The notes under the pieces are model-generated. The model had not been told where the DNA came from. It ran no database searches and worked only from the letters and a program-made list of their open reading frames with translations. This document shows, one piece after another, positions 1 to 9,125 of a stretch of DNA of 64,000 nucleotides (the first letter of the stretch is position 1; each line of letters starts with the position of its first letter). Source of the DNA: Mycolicibacterium alvei (GTDB taxonomy: Bacteria > Actinomycetota > Actinomycetes > Mycobacteriales > Mycobacteriaceae); contig NZ_AP022565.1 of NCBI RefSeq assembly GCF_010727325.1, positions 4,712,001-4,776,000 of the forward strand, written 5' to 3'. A program made the position numbers and the translations under genes.

Positions 1-759
1 GTCGCCGACGAAGGTGCAGTTGTCCAGGCCGGGGGTCAGCTGAGCCAGCAGTGTCTGCTCACCGTTGCGCGGGTCGATCCGCAGCACCTGGCCGCTGGCC
101 ACCTGGGTGGAGACGATGTAGCCGTCGGCGTCGAACTTGACCGAGTCCGGTACCCCGAGCCCGCCGGCCACCACCTGAGGGGCGACCGGGCCTTTTTGGT
201 CAGGGTCGATCCGCCAGATCTCGTTGGCAGCCATCACCGGGAAGTAGAGCAGCCCGTCGGGGCCGACCTCCATGGCATTGGGGGAGGGCACGTTCTCCAA
301 CAGGATGCGCGGGGCGCCACCGGCGAGGTCGAATTCCATGAGCCGCCCGCCCTCGCGGCATTCGCCGACGAACAGCCGACCCTGGTCAAACGTGATGCCG
401 TTGGCCGAGGGGATGTCGTCGCGGAGCACGCGGGTGCGGCCGTCGACACTGCGCACGCTGACCCGGCCGTCCATCACCTCGGTGGCATACAGGTTGCCGT
501 CGGCGTCGAACGCGACGTCGTCCGGCGCGACGATGTCGCCCCCCTTGGCGCTGATGGCTTCCAGTCGCCCGGTCGTCAGGTCGAGGGCGCTGATCTGGCT
601 GCCGGTCACCTGTGCGATGTAGATCCGCCCGTCCGCGCCGGTGCGCAGGCCGTTCGCGCCGAAAAGCCGGCTGGACCCGGTGACCTGCTCCAGCGCCCAA
701 CTCCCGGCGACCGTGGGGTTTGCGGTGTACCTGGCGTCGGATACCGATAGGGCGCTCAT
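1..759 (-). CDS. SMP-30/gluconolactonase-like beta-propeller protein, 3' end cut by window edge
   Basis: The minus-strand frame is open from an ATG at 759 to the left edge (253 codons, no stop), so the C-terminus lies outside the window. Repeated beta-propeller blades are visible, each with a DG(N/R/Y)-(L/I)Y-type turn: ADGRIYIAQV, ADGNLYATEV, PDGLLYFPVM, ADGYIVSTQV. PSANGITFD and SPNAMEVGPDG fit the metal/active-site loops of the SMP-30/gluconolactonase/strictosidine synthase-like fold, which contains lactonases. It is divergent from a catabolic operon that includes a Baeyer-Villiger-type enzyme, so hydrolysis of a pathway lactone is an attractive inferred role. No signal peptide is visible; probably cytosolic. 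Confidence 0.8.
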   Translation of the reverse strand, partial: MSALSVSDARYTANPTVAGSWALEQVTGSSRLFGANGLRTGADGRIYIAQVTGSQISALDLTTGRLEAISAKGGDIVAPDDVAFDADGNLYATEVMDGRVSVRSVDGRTRVLRDDIPSANGITFDQGRLFVGECREGGRLMEFDLAGGAPRILLENVPSPNAMEVGPDGLLYFPVMAANEIWRIDPDQKGPVAPQVVAGGLGVPDSVKFDADGYIVSTQVASGQVLRIDPRNGEQTLLAQLTPGLDNCTFVGD

Positions 760-802
760 GACCTCGGACGTTAGCAAGTTCACGTAGTCCAGACAATAGC
801 GG

Positions 803-816
803 TCTGAATGTTCAGA
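803..816. promoter_or_regulatory. Inverted repeat, candidate operator
   Basis: TCTGAA-TG-TTCAGA, perfect 6-bp arms with a 2-nt spacer. It overlaps another pair, CAGAC at 790-794 and GTCTG at 802-806. It lies between the divergent SMP-30-like gene (start 759) and the SDR (start 913). Likely regulator binding site by position; regulator unknown. Confidence 0.35.
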
Positions 817-823
817 TCTCCCC

Positions 824-854
824 TTGACGGTGCATAAGTGCTGGGGAATAGTGT
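824..854 (+). promoter_or_regulatory. Candidate promoter of the catabolic operon
   Basis: TTGACG at 824-829 resembles a -35 box, and TAGTGT at 849-854 fits the actinobacterial -10 pattern TANNNT. The 19-nt spacing is slightly long. Two palindromes follow immediately downstream, which would place repressor sites over the start of the transcript. Inference from motif and position only. Confidence 0.3.
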
Positions 855-869
855 TCTCCAATATGGAGA
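855..869. promoter_or_regulatory. Palindrome TCTCCA-ATA-TGGAGA, candidate operator
   Basis: Perfect 6-bp arms around a 3-nt centre, directly downstream of the candidate -10 and 44 nt upstream of the SDR start. Position suits a repressor operator for the operon. Confidence 0.4.
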
Positions 870-878
870 TCATAATAT

Positions 879-892
879 TTTGTCCGGACAAA
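879..892. promoter_or_regulatory. Perfect 14-bp palindrome TTTGTCCGGACAAA, candidate TetR-type operator
   Basis: Both 7-bp arms match exactly with no spacer. Short palindromes of this style (TGTCCGGACA core) are typical of TetR-family regulators. It lies 20 nt upstream of the first operon gene. No regulator gene is encoded in the adjoining operon, so the cognate protein is elsewhere or beyond the left edge. Confidence 0.5.
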
Positions 893-912
893 TAGGTCGA
901 TAGGGGTTGCGC

Positions 913-1761
913 ATGGAGAGCTCCCTGAGCCTGGACGGCCGGGTCGTGGTGGTGTCGGGCGCCGGAGGTGGCGGCATCGGTACCACCGTCACGCGGATGG
1001 CGGCCGAGGCCGGGGCCACGGTCGTGGCGGTGAGCCGGTCGCAGGACAACCTCGACACGCACATTGCACCGTTGGCCGACAAGGGCCTGAACGTGGTGAC
1101 GGTGGCGGCCGACGCGTCGACGGATGAGGGCATCGCGACTGTGCTCGACGCGGCGCGGGCCGCCGAGGGCGTGCTGTACGGACTCGTCAACGTCGCCGGC
1201 GGCGCGGCCCCGTCGACCTGGATGCCGGCCACCCGGGTGTCGCGGGCGGACTGGCGCGAGCTGTTTGCCGCGAATCTCGAAACCATGTTCTTCATGAGCC
1301 AGGCGGTGGCCTCGGAGATCCGCGCGCAGGGCAATCCGGGCTCGATCGTGTCGGTCTCCTCGATCAGCGGAATGAACACCGCGCCGTATCACGTCGCCTA
1401 CGGCACCGCGAAGGCCGCGATTGTCGCGGCCACCAGAACCATGGCGGTCGAACTGGCGGATGCCGGCATCCGGGTCAATGCCGTCGCCCCCGGGGTGACC
1501 GAAACCGCCGCCTCGGCAACCTATGTCGACGCTGACCCCGAGCGTGACCAGCGGGCGATCGCGATGGGCCGGCGTGGCACGCCCGAGGAACAGGCCGGTG
1601 CCATCCTCTTTCTGCTCTCCGACCTGTCGAGCTACATCACCGGCCAGACCATCCTGGTCGACGGCGGACTCAACCTCCGCTGGACCCATCTCGGCGGTGA
1701 CAACACCTCGTTGTTCCTCAAGGACGAGACCTTCCGCGCGGCCATCAGGAGGCATGAGTGA
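913..1761 (+). CDS. Short-chain dehydrogenase/reductase, first gene of catabolic operon
   Basis: 282-residue NAD(P)-dependent SDR. The Rossmann glycine motif is SGAGGGGIG near the N-terminus, the catalytic Ser lies in SVSSISG, and YGTAKAAI supplies the Tyr-x3-Lys pair. ILVDGGLNL near the C-terminus is the usual SDR tail. The start is ATG 913, chosen over an in-frame TTG at 907 because AGGGG at 902-906 sits 6 nt upstream of the ATG. The stop overlaps the next start by 4 nt (GTGA), implying translational coupling with the Rieske oxygenase. Expected to oxidise an alcohol or reduce a ketone intermediate; substrate not deducible. Confidence 0.85.
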   Translation: MESSLSLDGRVVVVSGAGGGGIGTTVTRMAAEAGATVVAVSRSQDNLDTHIAPLADKGLNVVTVAADASTDEGIATVLDAARAAEGVLYGLVNVAGGAAPSTWMPATRVSRADWRELFAANLETMFFMSQAVASEIRAQGNPGSIVSVSSISGMNTAPYHVAYGTAKAAIVAATRTMAVELADAGIRVNAVAPGVTETAASATYVDADPERDQRAIAMGRRGTPEEQAGAILFLLSDLSSYITGQTILVDGGLNLRWTHLGGDNTSLFLKDETFRAAIRRHE

Positions 1762-3125
1762 CCGAAGAATTGACCGGCGAGCTTTCTTCCCCCATGACCA
1801 TCGGGGTCGACGCCTACATCTCACCGGAATACGCCCGCAACGAGCGGGATCGGCTGTGGCGCAAGGTGTGGCAGCAGGTGGGCCGCATCGAGGACCTGCC
1901 GGAGGTGGGCAGCTACCTCACCTACGACATCCTCGACGATTCGATCCTGGTGGTACGCACTGCCGCCGGCTCAACGGCCGAATCCTTTGCCGCCCATCAC
2001 AACGTGTGCATGCACCGCGGCCGGCGCCTGGTCGACACCCCGGCCGGCGCCAAGAGCGCCTGTGACCGGACCCGCAAATCGTTCATGTGCGGGTTCCATG
2101 GGTGGACCTACGATCTCCAGGGCGCCTGCACCCACATTCGGGAGCAGGACGACTGGCAGGGCACCTTGACCGCGGAGAACACTCATCTGGCCGGGGTCCG
2201 GGTCGACACCTGGGGCGGGTGGCTGTTCATCAACATGGACCCCGACTGTGAACCGTTGGCCGACTTCCTGTTTCCCGCCGCCAAGATCCTCGATCCGTTC
2301 GGCCTGGAGAACATGCGCTACAAGTGGCGCAAATGGTTGAAGTTCGACTGCAACTGGAAAGTCGCGATGGAGGCCTTCAACGAGACCTACCACGTGTTCA
2401 CCACCCACCCCGAGTTCAACAAGTTCGGTGAGTTCAAGGGTTGGGCCAAGGCGCAGGGCAAGCACTCCAACATCGGCTACGACGCGCCGAAGGACATGGA
2501 GGAGACCAAGTCCAAGATCCGCCTCGGCACCGGTGATCCGCGCATCTCCACCGCCGAGATGCAGGTCTACACCATGGAAGAGACCAACGCGACCACCACG
2601 CAGACCTTGGTGAACGCCGCCAAGCGCCTCGTCGACGAGCTGCCCGAGGGCACGCCGGCCGACAAGGTGCTCGAGCACTGGCTGTCCTCGGCGCGAGCCG
2701 ACGACGAGGCCCGCGGCGTGATCTGGCCGACCATCCCGCCCGATATTCTCGGGCAGAGCGGCACGGCGTGGCAGATCTTCCCGAACTTCCAGATCGGCCA
2801 GGGTCTGACCAGTGCCCTGTGCTACAGCGCCCGGCCTGACCCGAGCTACGACCCGGACAAGTGCATCTTCGAGGTGTCGGTGTTCGAGCTCTACCCCAAA
2901 GGTCAAGAGCCGCAGACTGAATGGGAATACACCCCGCCCGACAGTCCGAACTGGCGCTCGGTGCTGCCGCAGGACTTCTCGAACATGGCCGCCGTTCAGC
3001 AGGGCATGAAGTCGGCCGGTTTTCCGGGCACCAAACCGAATCCGTATCGCGAACGCAGCACCGTCAACCTGCACTACCAGCTTTCCAAGTACATGGGCAC
3101 GGGAGAGCCCACCGACATCCAGTGA
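1758..3125 (+). CDS. Rieske non-heme iron oxygenase, large (alpha) subunit type
   Basis: 455 residues, the normal length for ring-hydroxylating oxygenase alpha subunits. The [2Fe-2S] Rieske ligands are Cys84-x-His86 (CMHRG) and Cys111-x2-His114 (CGFHGW). The mononuclear iron site is in ETYHVFTTH (Glu209, His212, His217), in the usual E/D-x2-H-x4-H spacing. The GTG start at 1758 has AGGAGG 5 nt upstream and overlaps the SDR stop. No ferredoxin, reductase or beta subunit gene is adjacent, so electron transfer partners must come from elsewhere. Probably hydroxylates, demethylates or opens a ring substrate. Substrate unknown; family call firm. Confidence 0.9.
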   Translation: MTEELTGELSSPMTIGVDAYISPEYARNERDRLWRKVWQQVGRIEDLPEVGSYLTYDILDDSILVVRTAAGSTAESFAAHHNVCMHRGRRLVDTPAGAKSACDRTRKSFMCGFHGWTYDLQGACTHIREQDDWQGTLTAENTHLAGVRVDTWGGWLFINMDPDCEPLADFLFPAAKILDPFGLENMRYKWRKWLKFDCNWKVAMEAFNETYHVFTTHPEFNKFGEFKGWAKAQGKHSNIGYDAPKDMEETKSKIRLGTGDPRISTAEMQVYTMEETNATTTQTLVNAAKRLVDELPEGTPADKVLEHWLSSARADDEARGVIWPTIPPDILGQSGTAWQIFPNFQIGQGLTSALCYSARPDPSYDPDKCIFEVSVFELYPKGQEPQTEWEYTPPDSPNWRSVLPQDFSNMAAVQQGMKSAGFPGTKPNPYRERSTVNLHYQLSKYMGTGEPTDIQ

Positions 3126-3190
3126 TTTCGGTGCATTTAGCGGCGGTCAGCGCCGCCAGACGCACACAAATCGCCGACTAAGGAGCCGTA

Positions 3191-4363
3191 ATGAAAGTCA
3201 ATTTGGGTACCGGGGCGCAGAACTCCCACGACTGGGAGCGCGTACTCGCGGGTGACTTCAGCACCCCGCCGGCCACACCGGACTACGAGTGCGTGCAGGC
3301 AGCGCTGGCACTGGGCGACCTCGCCGAGCCGCTCGGCTTCGACGGGATCTGGTTCCCCGAGCATCACGGCACGCCATACGGCATGACGCCCAACCCGATT
3401 CAGGCTCTGACCTATTTCGCCGGACGGACCGAGCGGGTCAGCCTGGGTACCTTCGTGGCGGTCGTGCCGTGGTGGAACCCGATCCGGTTGGCCACCCAGA
3501 TCGCCTACCTCGACATCGTGTCCAAGGGCCGCTACACCACGATCGGCCTGGGCCGCGGGGTGTCCAAGGGTGAGTTCGCCGCCGTCGGCGTGCCGCGCGA
3601 GGAGAGCCGCGACCGCTTCAACGAGACGCTGGACATCCTCAAGCTGGCCTTCTCCGGCGAGCGGTTCTCCTACGAGGGCAAGATCTTCAGCTTCCCCGAG
3701 ATGTCGCTGCGCCCCGAGCCCATCAGCACCGACCTGTTCGACCGGATCTACAGTTCGTCCTCGACCGCGGAGTCTCTGGAGATCCTGTCCCGACGCGGCA
3801 TGGTGCCGCTGTTCGTCGGGAACAAGCCGATCACCGATGCCGGCGAGGAGGTGCGCAAGGTCAACACGTTCCGCGCCGAGGAGGGCCTGGGGCCGTGTCA
3901 GCCCAAGAACGTGATGTTCATGTACTGCGTGGGCTCCGAGGACGAGGTAGCGCAGACCGAGGAGTGGATCTGGACCGCCAACCGGGATGTCAACGTGCAC
4001 TACGGCTTTGCCGACGCGTCGAACTTCCAGGGTGTCAAGGGATATGAGGCCTACGCTGCCCGCGAAGCCAGTGCCACCGCGGTGCTGGCCTCGGAGGTCG
4101 GCAACCAGAAGAAGGGCGGCCCGCCCGGATACCACGCCTCCAACCTGCTGATCGGCACGCCCGAGACGGTGTTCACCAAGCTCAAGGCCGCGCAGGAGGC
4201 CTGCTCGTTCAGTGAGGTCACCATCGTCCCGCAGTTCGGCACCATGCCGTACGAGAAGGCGATGGAGTCCACCAAGCTGTTCGCCGCCGAGGTGCTGCCC
4301 GCGGTGCACGACATGCCCGCCCCGCTGCACGCCGCCGCGCTTCCGGAGAAGGCCAACGTATGA
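3191..4363 (+). CDS. LLM-class (bacterial luciferase-like) flavin-dependent oxidoreductase
   Basis: 390-residue TIM-barrel protein of the luciferase-like monooxygenase family. GFDGIWFPEHHG at about residues 50-61 is the typical luciferase signature, followed by VSLGTFVAVVPWWNPIRLA. RBS AAGGAG precedes ATG by 5 nt. The gene ends within the start of the Baeyer-Villiger-type gene (4-nt ATGA overlap). Family members use reduced FMN or F420; the cofactor cannot be decided here. In this operon it may be a monooxygenase acting on the same substrate as the Rieske enzyme or the flavoprotein. Confidence 0.85.
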   Translation: MKVNLGTGAQNSHDWERVLAGDFSTPPATPDYECVQAALALGDLAEPLGFDGIWFPEHHGTPYGMTPNPIQALTYFAGRTERVSLGTFVAVVPWWNPIRLATQIAYLDIVSKGRYTTIGLGRGVSKGEFAAVGVPREESRDRFNETLDILKLAFSGERFSYEGKIFSFPEMSLRPEPISTDLFDRIYSSSSTAESLEILSRRGMVPLFVGNKPITDAGEEVRKVNTFRAEEGLGPCQPKNVMFMYCVGSEDEVAQTEEWIWTANRDVNVHYGFADASNFQGVKGYEAYAAREASATAVLASEVGNQKKGGPPGYHASNLLIGTPETVFTKLKAAQEACSFSEVTIVPQFGTMPYEKAMESTKLFAAEVLPAVHDMPAPLHAAALPEKANV

Positions 4364-6213
4364 GTGAGGGCGGTTGCGGTCCCACCGACACCCCGGCAGA
4401 TTTCGACATCGACGCGATCCGGGAAAAATACGCCGCCGAGCGGGCCAAGCGGCTGCGGCCCGAGGGCGCCGACCAGTACCAGGAACTGGATGGTGAGTTC
4501 GCCGAGTTCTTCGAGGTCGACCCGTACACCACAGTGACCGAACGGGATCCGATCGTCGAAGACGCCGACGTCGTCATCCTCGGCGGTGGCTTCGCGGGCC
4601 TGCTGGCCGGGGCGTATCTGAAGAAGGCCGGCGTCGAGGGCATCCGCGTCATCGAGATGGCGGGTGACTTCGGCGGGGTGTGGTACTGGAACCGCTTCCC
4701 GGGCATCCAATGCGACAACGACGCCTACTGCTACGTCCCACTGCTCGAAGAACTCGACTTCATGCCGAGCAAGAAATTCGCCGACGGCGCCGAGATCTTC
4801 CAGCACTGCCGCAACATCGGCAAGCATTTCGGCCTGTACGACGGTGCCCTGTTCTCCACTCAGGTGCGTGAACTGCGGTGGGACGACGCGATTCAGCGCT
4901 GGCACATCAGCACCAACCGAGGCGATGAGATCCGGGCCCGGTTCGTCGTCATGGCGCAGGGCTCCTACAACGTCCCGAAGCTGCCCGGAATCCCTGGCAT
5001 CAACGACTACCGGGCTTCTGGTGGCCACGTGTTCCACTCCGCGCGTTGGGATTACGACTACACCGGCGGAGATGCCGACGGTGGCCTGGACAAGCTGGCC
5101 GACAAGCGCGTCGCCCTCGTCGGCACCGGCGCGACGGGCATCCAGTTGGTGCCGCACCTCGGCCGTGATGCCAAGGAGCTGTTCGTCTTCCAGCGGACTC
5201 CGTCGTCGGTCGACGCGCGCACCAACCCGGCCACCGATCCGGCCTGGGCCGCGTCGCTGCAGCCGGGTTGGCAGGAGGAGCGCAAGCGCAACTTCCACAA
5301 CTGGTCGCCGTTTGTCGGTGTGGTGTTCGGTGAGCCAGACCTGGTGTGTGACTTCTGGACCGAGCTCGGACGCAACCTGACCGCCCGGATCGCGGCCAGC
5401 GAGGACCCGGCGTCGGTGACCATCGAGCAGATCATGGCGTTCCGGGAAGAAGAAGACTTCAAGATCATGGAGCGGCTGCGCCGCCTGGTCGGCGACATCG
5501 TGGAGGATCCCGCGACTGCCGAGGCATTGAAGCCGTACTACCGCTTCATGTGTAAGCGGCCGACGTCCAGTGAGCACTATCTGGCCACGTTCAACCGCCC
5601 CAATGTGACCCTCGTCGACGTGTCGGCATCCAAGGGGGTCGAGCGGCTCACCGAGAAGGGGATCGTCGCCGACGGCGTCGAATACGAGGTCGACTGTGTG
5701 ATCTTCGCGAGCGGTTTCGAGATCTCCACCGAGATCAGCCGCCGGTTCGCGATCGACCGGATCGTGGGACGCGACGGACTGTCGCTGTTCGACCACTGGC
5801 AGAACGACTACAAGACCCTGCACGGAATGACCAGTCGCGGATTCCCCAACCAGTTCTTCATGGGCTTCATCCAGGGCGGCGTATCGGCCAACACCACGGC
5901 GATGTTCGAACAGCAGGCCAAGCACATCGCCTACCTCATCGCCGAGGCGCAGAACCGGGGTGCCACCACGGTCGAGCCCAGTCAGGAGGGCCAGGACGCC
6001 TGGGTCGCGACGGTCCGCGAACTGGCGATCGACAACTCGGCGTTCGAATTGTCCTGCACGCCCGGCTACTACAACAACGAGGGTCGCGGTGGCGCGGAAC
6101 GCAACGGCGCGTTCCTGGGTGATTTCTATTCGCCCGGGTTCTACGCCTTCGACGAGCTGATCGCGCAGTGGCGGGACAAGGGTGATCTCGACGGATTGGA
6201 GCTCACCACATGA
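4360..6213 (+). CDS. Baeyer-Villiger-type FAD/NADPH monooxygenase
   Basis: 617 residues with an extra N-terminal segment, as in steroid and large-ring ketone monooxygenases. The FAD Rossmann motif is ILGGGFAG (residues 73-80) and the NADPH motif VGTGATGIQ lies near 250. Between them GGHVFHSARWDY matches the BVMO fingerprint (F/G-x-G-x3-H-x3-W), with Ser in place of the first Phe. GGVWYWNRFPGIQCD is the conserved FAD-side segment. The family inserts oxygen next to a ketone to give an ester or lactone. The nearby SMP-30-like gene could hydrolyse that product. Starts by ATGA overlap and ends by ATGA overlap with the TauD gene. Confidence 0.85.
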   Translation: MSEGGCGPTDTPADFDIDAIREKYAAERAKRLRPEGADQYQELDGEFAEFFEVDPYTTVTERDPIVEDADVVILGGGFAGLLAGAYLKKAGVEGIRVIEMAGDFGGVWYWNRFPGIQCDNDAYCYVPLLEELDFMPSKKFADGAEIFQHCRNIGKHFGLYDGALFSTQVRELRWDDAIQRWHISTNRGDEIRARFVVMAQGSYNVPKLPGIPGINDYRASGGHVFHSARWDYDYTGGDADGGLDKLADKRVALVGTGATGIQLVPHLGRDAKELFVFQRTPSSVDARTNPATDPAWAASLQPGWQEERKRNFHNWSPFVGVVFGEPDLVCDFWTELGRNLTARIAASEDPASVTIEQIMAFREEEDFKIMERLRRLVGDIVEDPATAEALKPYYRFMCKRPTSSEHYLATFNRPNVTLVDVSASKGVERLTEKGIVADGVEYEVDCVIFASGFEISTEISRRFAIDRIVGRDGLSLFDHWQNDYKTLHGMTSRGFPNQFFMGFIQGGVSANTTAMFEQQAKHIAYLIAEAQNRGATTVEPSQEGQDAWVATVRELAIDNSAFELSCTPGYYNNEGRGGAERNGAFLGDFYSPGFYAFDELIAQWRDKGDLDGLELTT

Positions 6214-7052
6214 CGGTGACCACTGCACTTGATACCCGGGATATCAAGCCCCGCATCGGAACCGAGATCCGTGCCGACAAGGCGACGCTGCTCTCGGGCG
6301 AGTATGCCGGACAGATCCGGGAACTGCTCGAGCAGCGTGGGGTGCTGGTGTTCCCGCAGATCGGGTTCAGCGACGACGAACAGATCGCATTCACCGAAAC
6401 CCTCGGCACGTTCGCGCCCGAGCATCAGGGCGAGAAGCTCTACAAGGTCTCACTCGACACCGAGGTGAACAAGCAGGCCGATTATCTCAAGGGCTCGCTG
6501 TACTGGCACATCGACGGCACGATGAACGAGGTGCCGATCCTGGCCTCGCTGCTGCAGAGCGTGGCGCTGGGTAACCCCGAGGAAGGGGACACCGAGTTCT
6601 GCAACACCTACGCCGCCTACGACGACCTGTCCGATGACGACAAGGCCGATATCGAGGGGCTGCGGGTCATGCACTCGGCGTGGAACACGTTGTTCTACTA
6701 CGACCCCGAACCCAGTGCGAAGGCGCTGCGGCGCATGATGGCGATCGGTGATCGCGAGCTGCCGTTGGTGTGGACGCATCAGTCCGGCCGCAAATCGCTG
6801 GTACTGGGTGCCACCGCGCGCCACATCGTCGACGCCGACGGCCCGATCGACTTCCGCAAGAGCATCGAACTGCTGGTGCGGCTGCGAGATTGGGCGACAC
6901 AGCCCGATTTCACCTATCGGCACAAGTGGACCGTCGGCGACTTGGTGATCTGGGACAACACCGGAACCATGCACCGGGCCACGCCGTACGACCCGGCGTC
7001 GGGCCGGCTGTTGCAGCGCACCAAACTCGAGGGCGAGGAGCCCTTCGCTTGA
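6210..7052 (+). CDS. TauD/TfdA-family Fe(II)/2-oxoglutarate dioxygenase
   Basis: 280 residues. The facial triad is visible: WHIDGT gives His100 and Asp102, and NTGTMHRATP gives His255; an Arg near residue 270 (GRLLQRT) can bind 2-oxoglutarate. Family members hydroxylate unactivated carbons using 2-oxoglutarate and O2, sometimes causing ether or sulfonate cleavage. It is coupled by 4-nt overlaps to both neighbours. It provides a third distinct oxygenase type in one operon. Substrate unknown. Confidence 0.88.
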   Translation: MTVTTALDTRDIKPRIGTEIRADKATLLSGEYAGQIRELLEQRGVLVFPQIGFSDDEQIAFTETLGTFAPEHQGEKLYKVSLDTEVNKQADYLKGSLYWHIDGTMNEVPILASLLQSVALGNPEEGDTEFCNTYAAYDDLSDDDKADIEGLRVMHSAWNTLFYYDPEPSAKALRRMMAIGDRELPLVWTHQSGRKSLVLGATARHIVDADGPIDFRKSIELLVRLRDWATQPDFTYRHKWTVGDLVIWDNTGTMHRATPYDPASGRLLQRTKLEGEEPFA

Positions 7053-7969
7053 GCACTCTCAGATTCGACGATCGTGTCGCCATCATCACCGGCGGTGGCC
7101 GGGGGTTGGGCCGTGAATATGCTCTGCTGCTGGCATCGCGGGGCGCGAAGGTGGTCGTCAACGATCCGGGTGGCAGTCTCGCCGGCGACGGCGCTGATTC
7201 CGCGCCCGCACAAGATGTCGTCGACGAAATCACCTCGGCGGGTGGGGAAGCCATCGCCGTCACCGATTCGGTGGCCACTGCCGAGGGCGGTCGGGCCATC
7301 ATCGACACGGCCGTCGAGCGCTTCGGCCGCGTTGACATCCTGATCCACAACGCCGGTACGGTGCGCCGCGGCTCGCTCAAGGAGATGAGCTACGACGATT
7401 TCGAGGCGGTGCTCGACGTGCATCTGCGTGGCGCTTTTCACGTTGTGCGCCCCGCATTTCCACTCATGTGCGAGGCCGGCTACGGCCGGGTGGTGCTGAC
7501 CTCCTCGATCGGCGGGTTGTACGGCAACCACGAGGTGGCCAACTATGCCGCGGCCAAGGCCGGGATCCTGGGGCTGTGCAACGTGGTGGCGCTGGAGGGT
7601 GCCGCCGAAGGTGTCGCGTGCAATGCCATCGTGCCGGGCGCGGTGACCCGGATGGCCGAGGGTCTGGACACCTCGGCCTACCCGCCGATGGGCGCGGATC
7701 TGGTGGCACCGGCGGTGGGCTGGCTGGCCCACGAATCCTGTTCGGTCACAGGTGAATTTTTTGTGGCGATCGCCGGAAGGCTGGCCCGTGCGGTCGTCGC
7801 CGAATCTTCCGGGATGTACCAACCGTCATGGACCGTGGAGGAGGTCGGCGAGCAGATCGACCGCATCCGCGACGTCAGCGAGCCGGTGATCTTCCCGGTC
7901 GTCCCCGACGGGCATTCCGAACACATCCGCTACAGTTTTGGCCGGGCAGCGCAGGGGGTCACATCATGA
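7049..7969 (+). CDS. SDR, 17beta-HSD4/multifunctional-enzyme type
   Basis: 306 residues. The start is TTG at 7049, overlapping the TauD stop (TTGA); a longer in-frame extension exists only inside the upstream gene and was rejected. ITGGGRGLG is the cofactor motif, NAG is at HNAGTVRR, and Tyr/Lys are in ANYAAAKAG. The sequence NDPGGSLAGDG after the second beta strand is typical of the peroxisomal MFE-2-like SDR subfamily that oxidises 3-hydroxyacyl-CoA. This supports a beta-oxidation-like step, fitting the downstream CoA-transferase and acyl-CoA dehydrogenases. Confidence 0.85.
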   Translation: MSTLRFDDRVAIITGGGRGLGREYALLLASRGAKVVVNDPGGSLAGDGADSAPAQDVVDEITSAGGEAIAVTDSVATAEGGRAIIDTAVERFGRVDILIHNAGTVRRGSLKEMSYDDFEAVLDVHLRGAFHVVRPAFPLMCEAGYGRVVLTSSIGGLYGNHEVANYAAAKAGILGLCNVVALEGAAEGVACNAIVPGAVTRMAEGLDTSAYPPMGADLVAPAVGWLAHESCSVTGEFFVAIAGRLARAVVAESSGMYQPSWTVEEVGEQIDRIRDVSEPVIFPVVPDGHSEHIRYSFGRAAQGVTS

Positions 7970-9105
7970 CAACCGGTCCACTGCACGGGGTTCGGGTCAT
8001 CGACCTCACCGCGATGGTGATGGGGCCGTACTGCACGCAGATCATGGCCGACATGGGCGCCGACGTCGTCAAGGTCGAGACACCGGCGGGCGACAACACC
8101 CGCTACATCTCGGTCGGTCCCGCTCCCGGCATGAGCGGGGTGTTCGTCAACGTGAACCGCGGCAAGCGCAGCGTGGTACTGGATCTGCGATCGGAACAGG
8201 GCAAAGCAGACCTGCGTGCGTTGATCGCCGACGCCGACGTGTTCATCCATTCGATGCGGGCCAAGGCCATCGCCAAACTCGGGTTCGGTTACGACGACGT
8301 GGCGGCCATCAACCCGGGCATCGTCTACACCAACTGCTATGGCTATGGCCGGCGCGGCCCGGACGCCGACCGCCCCGCCTACGACGACACGATCCAGGCT
8401 GAGTGCGGATTGCCTGCCGTGCAACAGCAATTGACCGGTGAGGCCTCCTATGTGGGCACCATCATGGCCGACAAGGTGGCCGGGCTGACCGCCCTCTACG
8501 CGACCACGATGGCGCTGTTCCACCGGGAGCGCACCGGCGAGGGCCAGGAGGTCGAGGTCAGCATGTTCGAGACCATGGCCTCCTTCATGCTGGTCGAACA
8601 TGCCAACGGCGCCATGTTCGACCCCCCGCTGGGGCCTGCGGTGTACCCGCGGGCGGTCACCCCGAACCGCAGGCCGTATGAGACCAAGGACGGTCACATC
8701 GCGGCGTTGATCTACAACGACAAGCACTGGAACGCGTTCATCGATCGGGTGCAACCCAGCTGGAACAGCCCCGAATACGCCACTTTGGAGCAACGGGCCC
8801 GCCAGATCGACACCGTCTACGGCCTGCTGGCCCAGACGTTGAAGGATCGCACCACCGCGGAGTGGCTGGACCTATTCGCCGAGTTGGAGATTCCGGCGGC
8901 TCCCATGCTCACCCCCGATGAGCTCTTCGACAATGAGCATCTCAACGCGGTCGGTTTGTTCGAGACGGTGGACACCCCGCACGGCCGGGTGCGGATGCCG
9001 GGTGTGCCGACCTGGTTCTCCCGCACCCCCGGCCATATCGCCGGATATGCACCGGAACTGGGAGCCGACACCGATGCGGTACTTGCTGAGCTCGGCCCGC
9101 GATAG
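7966..9105 (+). CDS. Class III CoA-transferase (CaiB/BaiF family)
   Basis: 379 residues. The start is ATG 7966 (ATGA overlap with the SDR stop). GVRVIDLTAMVMGPYC and ADMGADVVKVE are the conserved N-terminal segments. The catalytic Asp is Asp169 in IMADKVAG, the same position as in formyl-CoA transferase. The family moves CoA between carboxylic acids through an aspartyl-CoA thioester. Since the operon has no acyl-CoA ligase, this is the likely entry of the pathway acid into CoA-bound metabolism. Confidence 0.9.
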   Translation: MTTGPLHGVRVIDLTAMVMGPYCTQIMADMGADVVKVETPAGDNTRYISVGPAPGMSGVFVNVNRGKRSVVLDLRSEQGKADLRALIADADVFIHSMRAKAIAKLGFGYDDVAAINPGIVYTNCYGYGRRGPDADRPAYDDTIQAECGLPAVQQQLTGEASYVGTIMADKVAGLTALYATTMALFHRERTGEGQEVEVSMFETMASFMLVEHANGAMFDPPLGPAVYPRAVTPNRRPYETKDGHIAALIYNDKHWNAFIDRVQPSWNSPEYATLEQRARQIDTVYGLLAQTLKDRTTAEWLDLFAELEIPAAPMLTPDELFDNEHLNAVGLFETVDTPHGRVRMPGVPTWFSRTPGHIAGYAPELGADTDAVLAELGPR

Positions 9106-9125
9106 ACGCGATAGAAAGGCCAGGA

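Noticed and set aside
4051..6228. 725-codon minus-strand open frame
   Set aside because: Antisense shadow of the BVMO and LLM genes; no motif, and typical of high-GC third-position bias.
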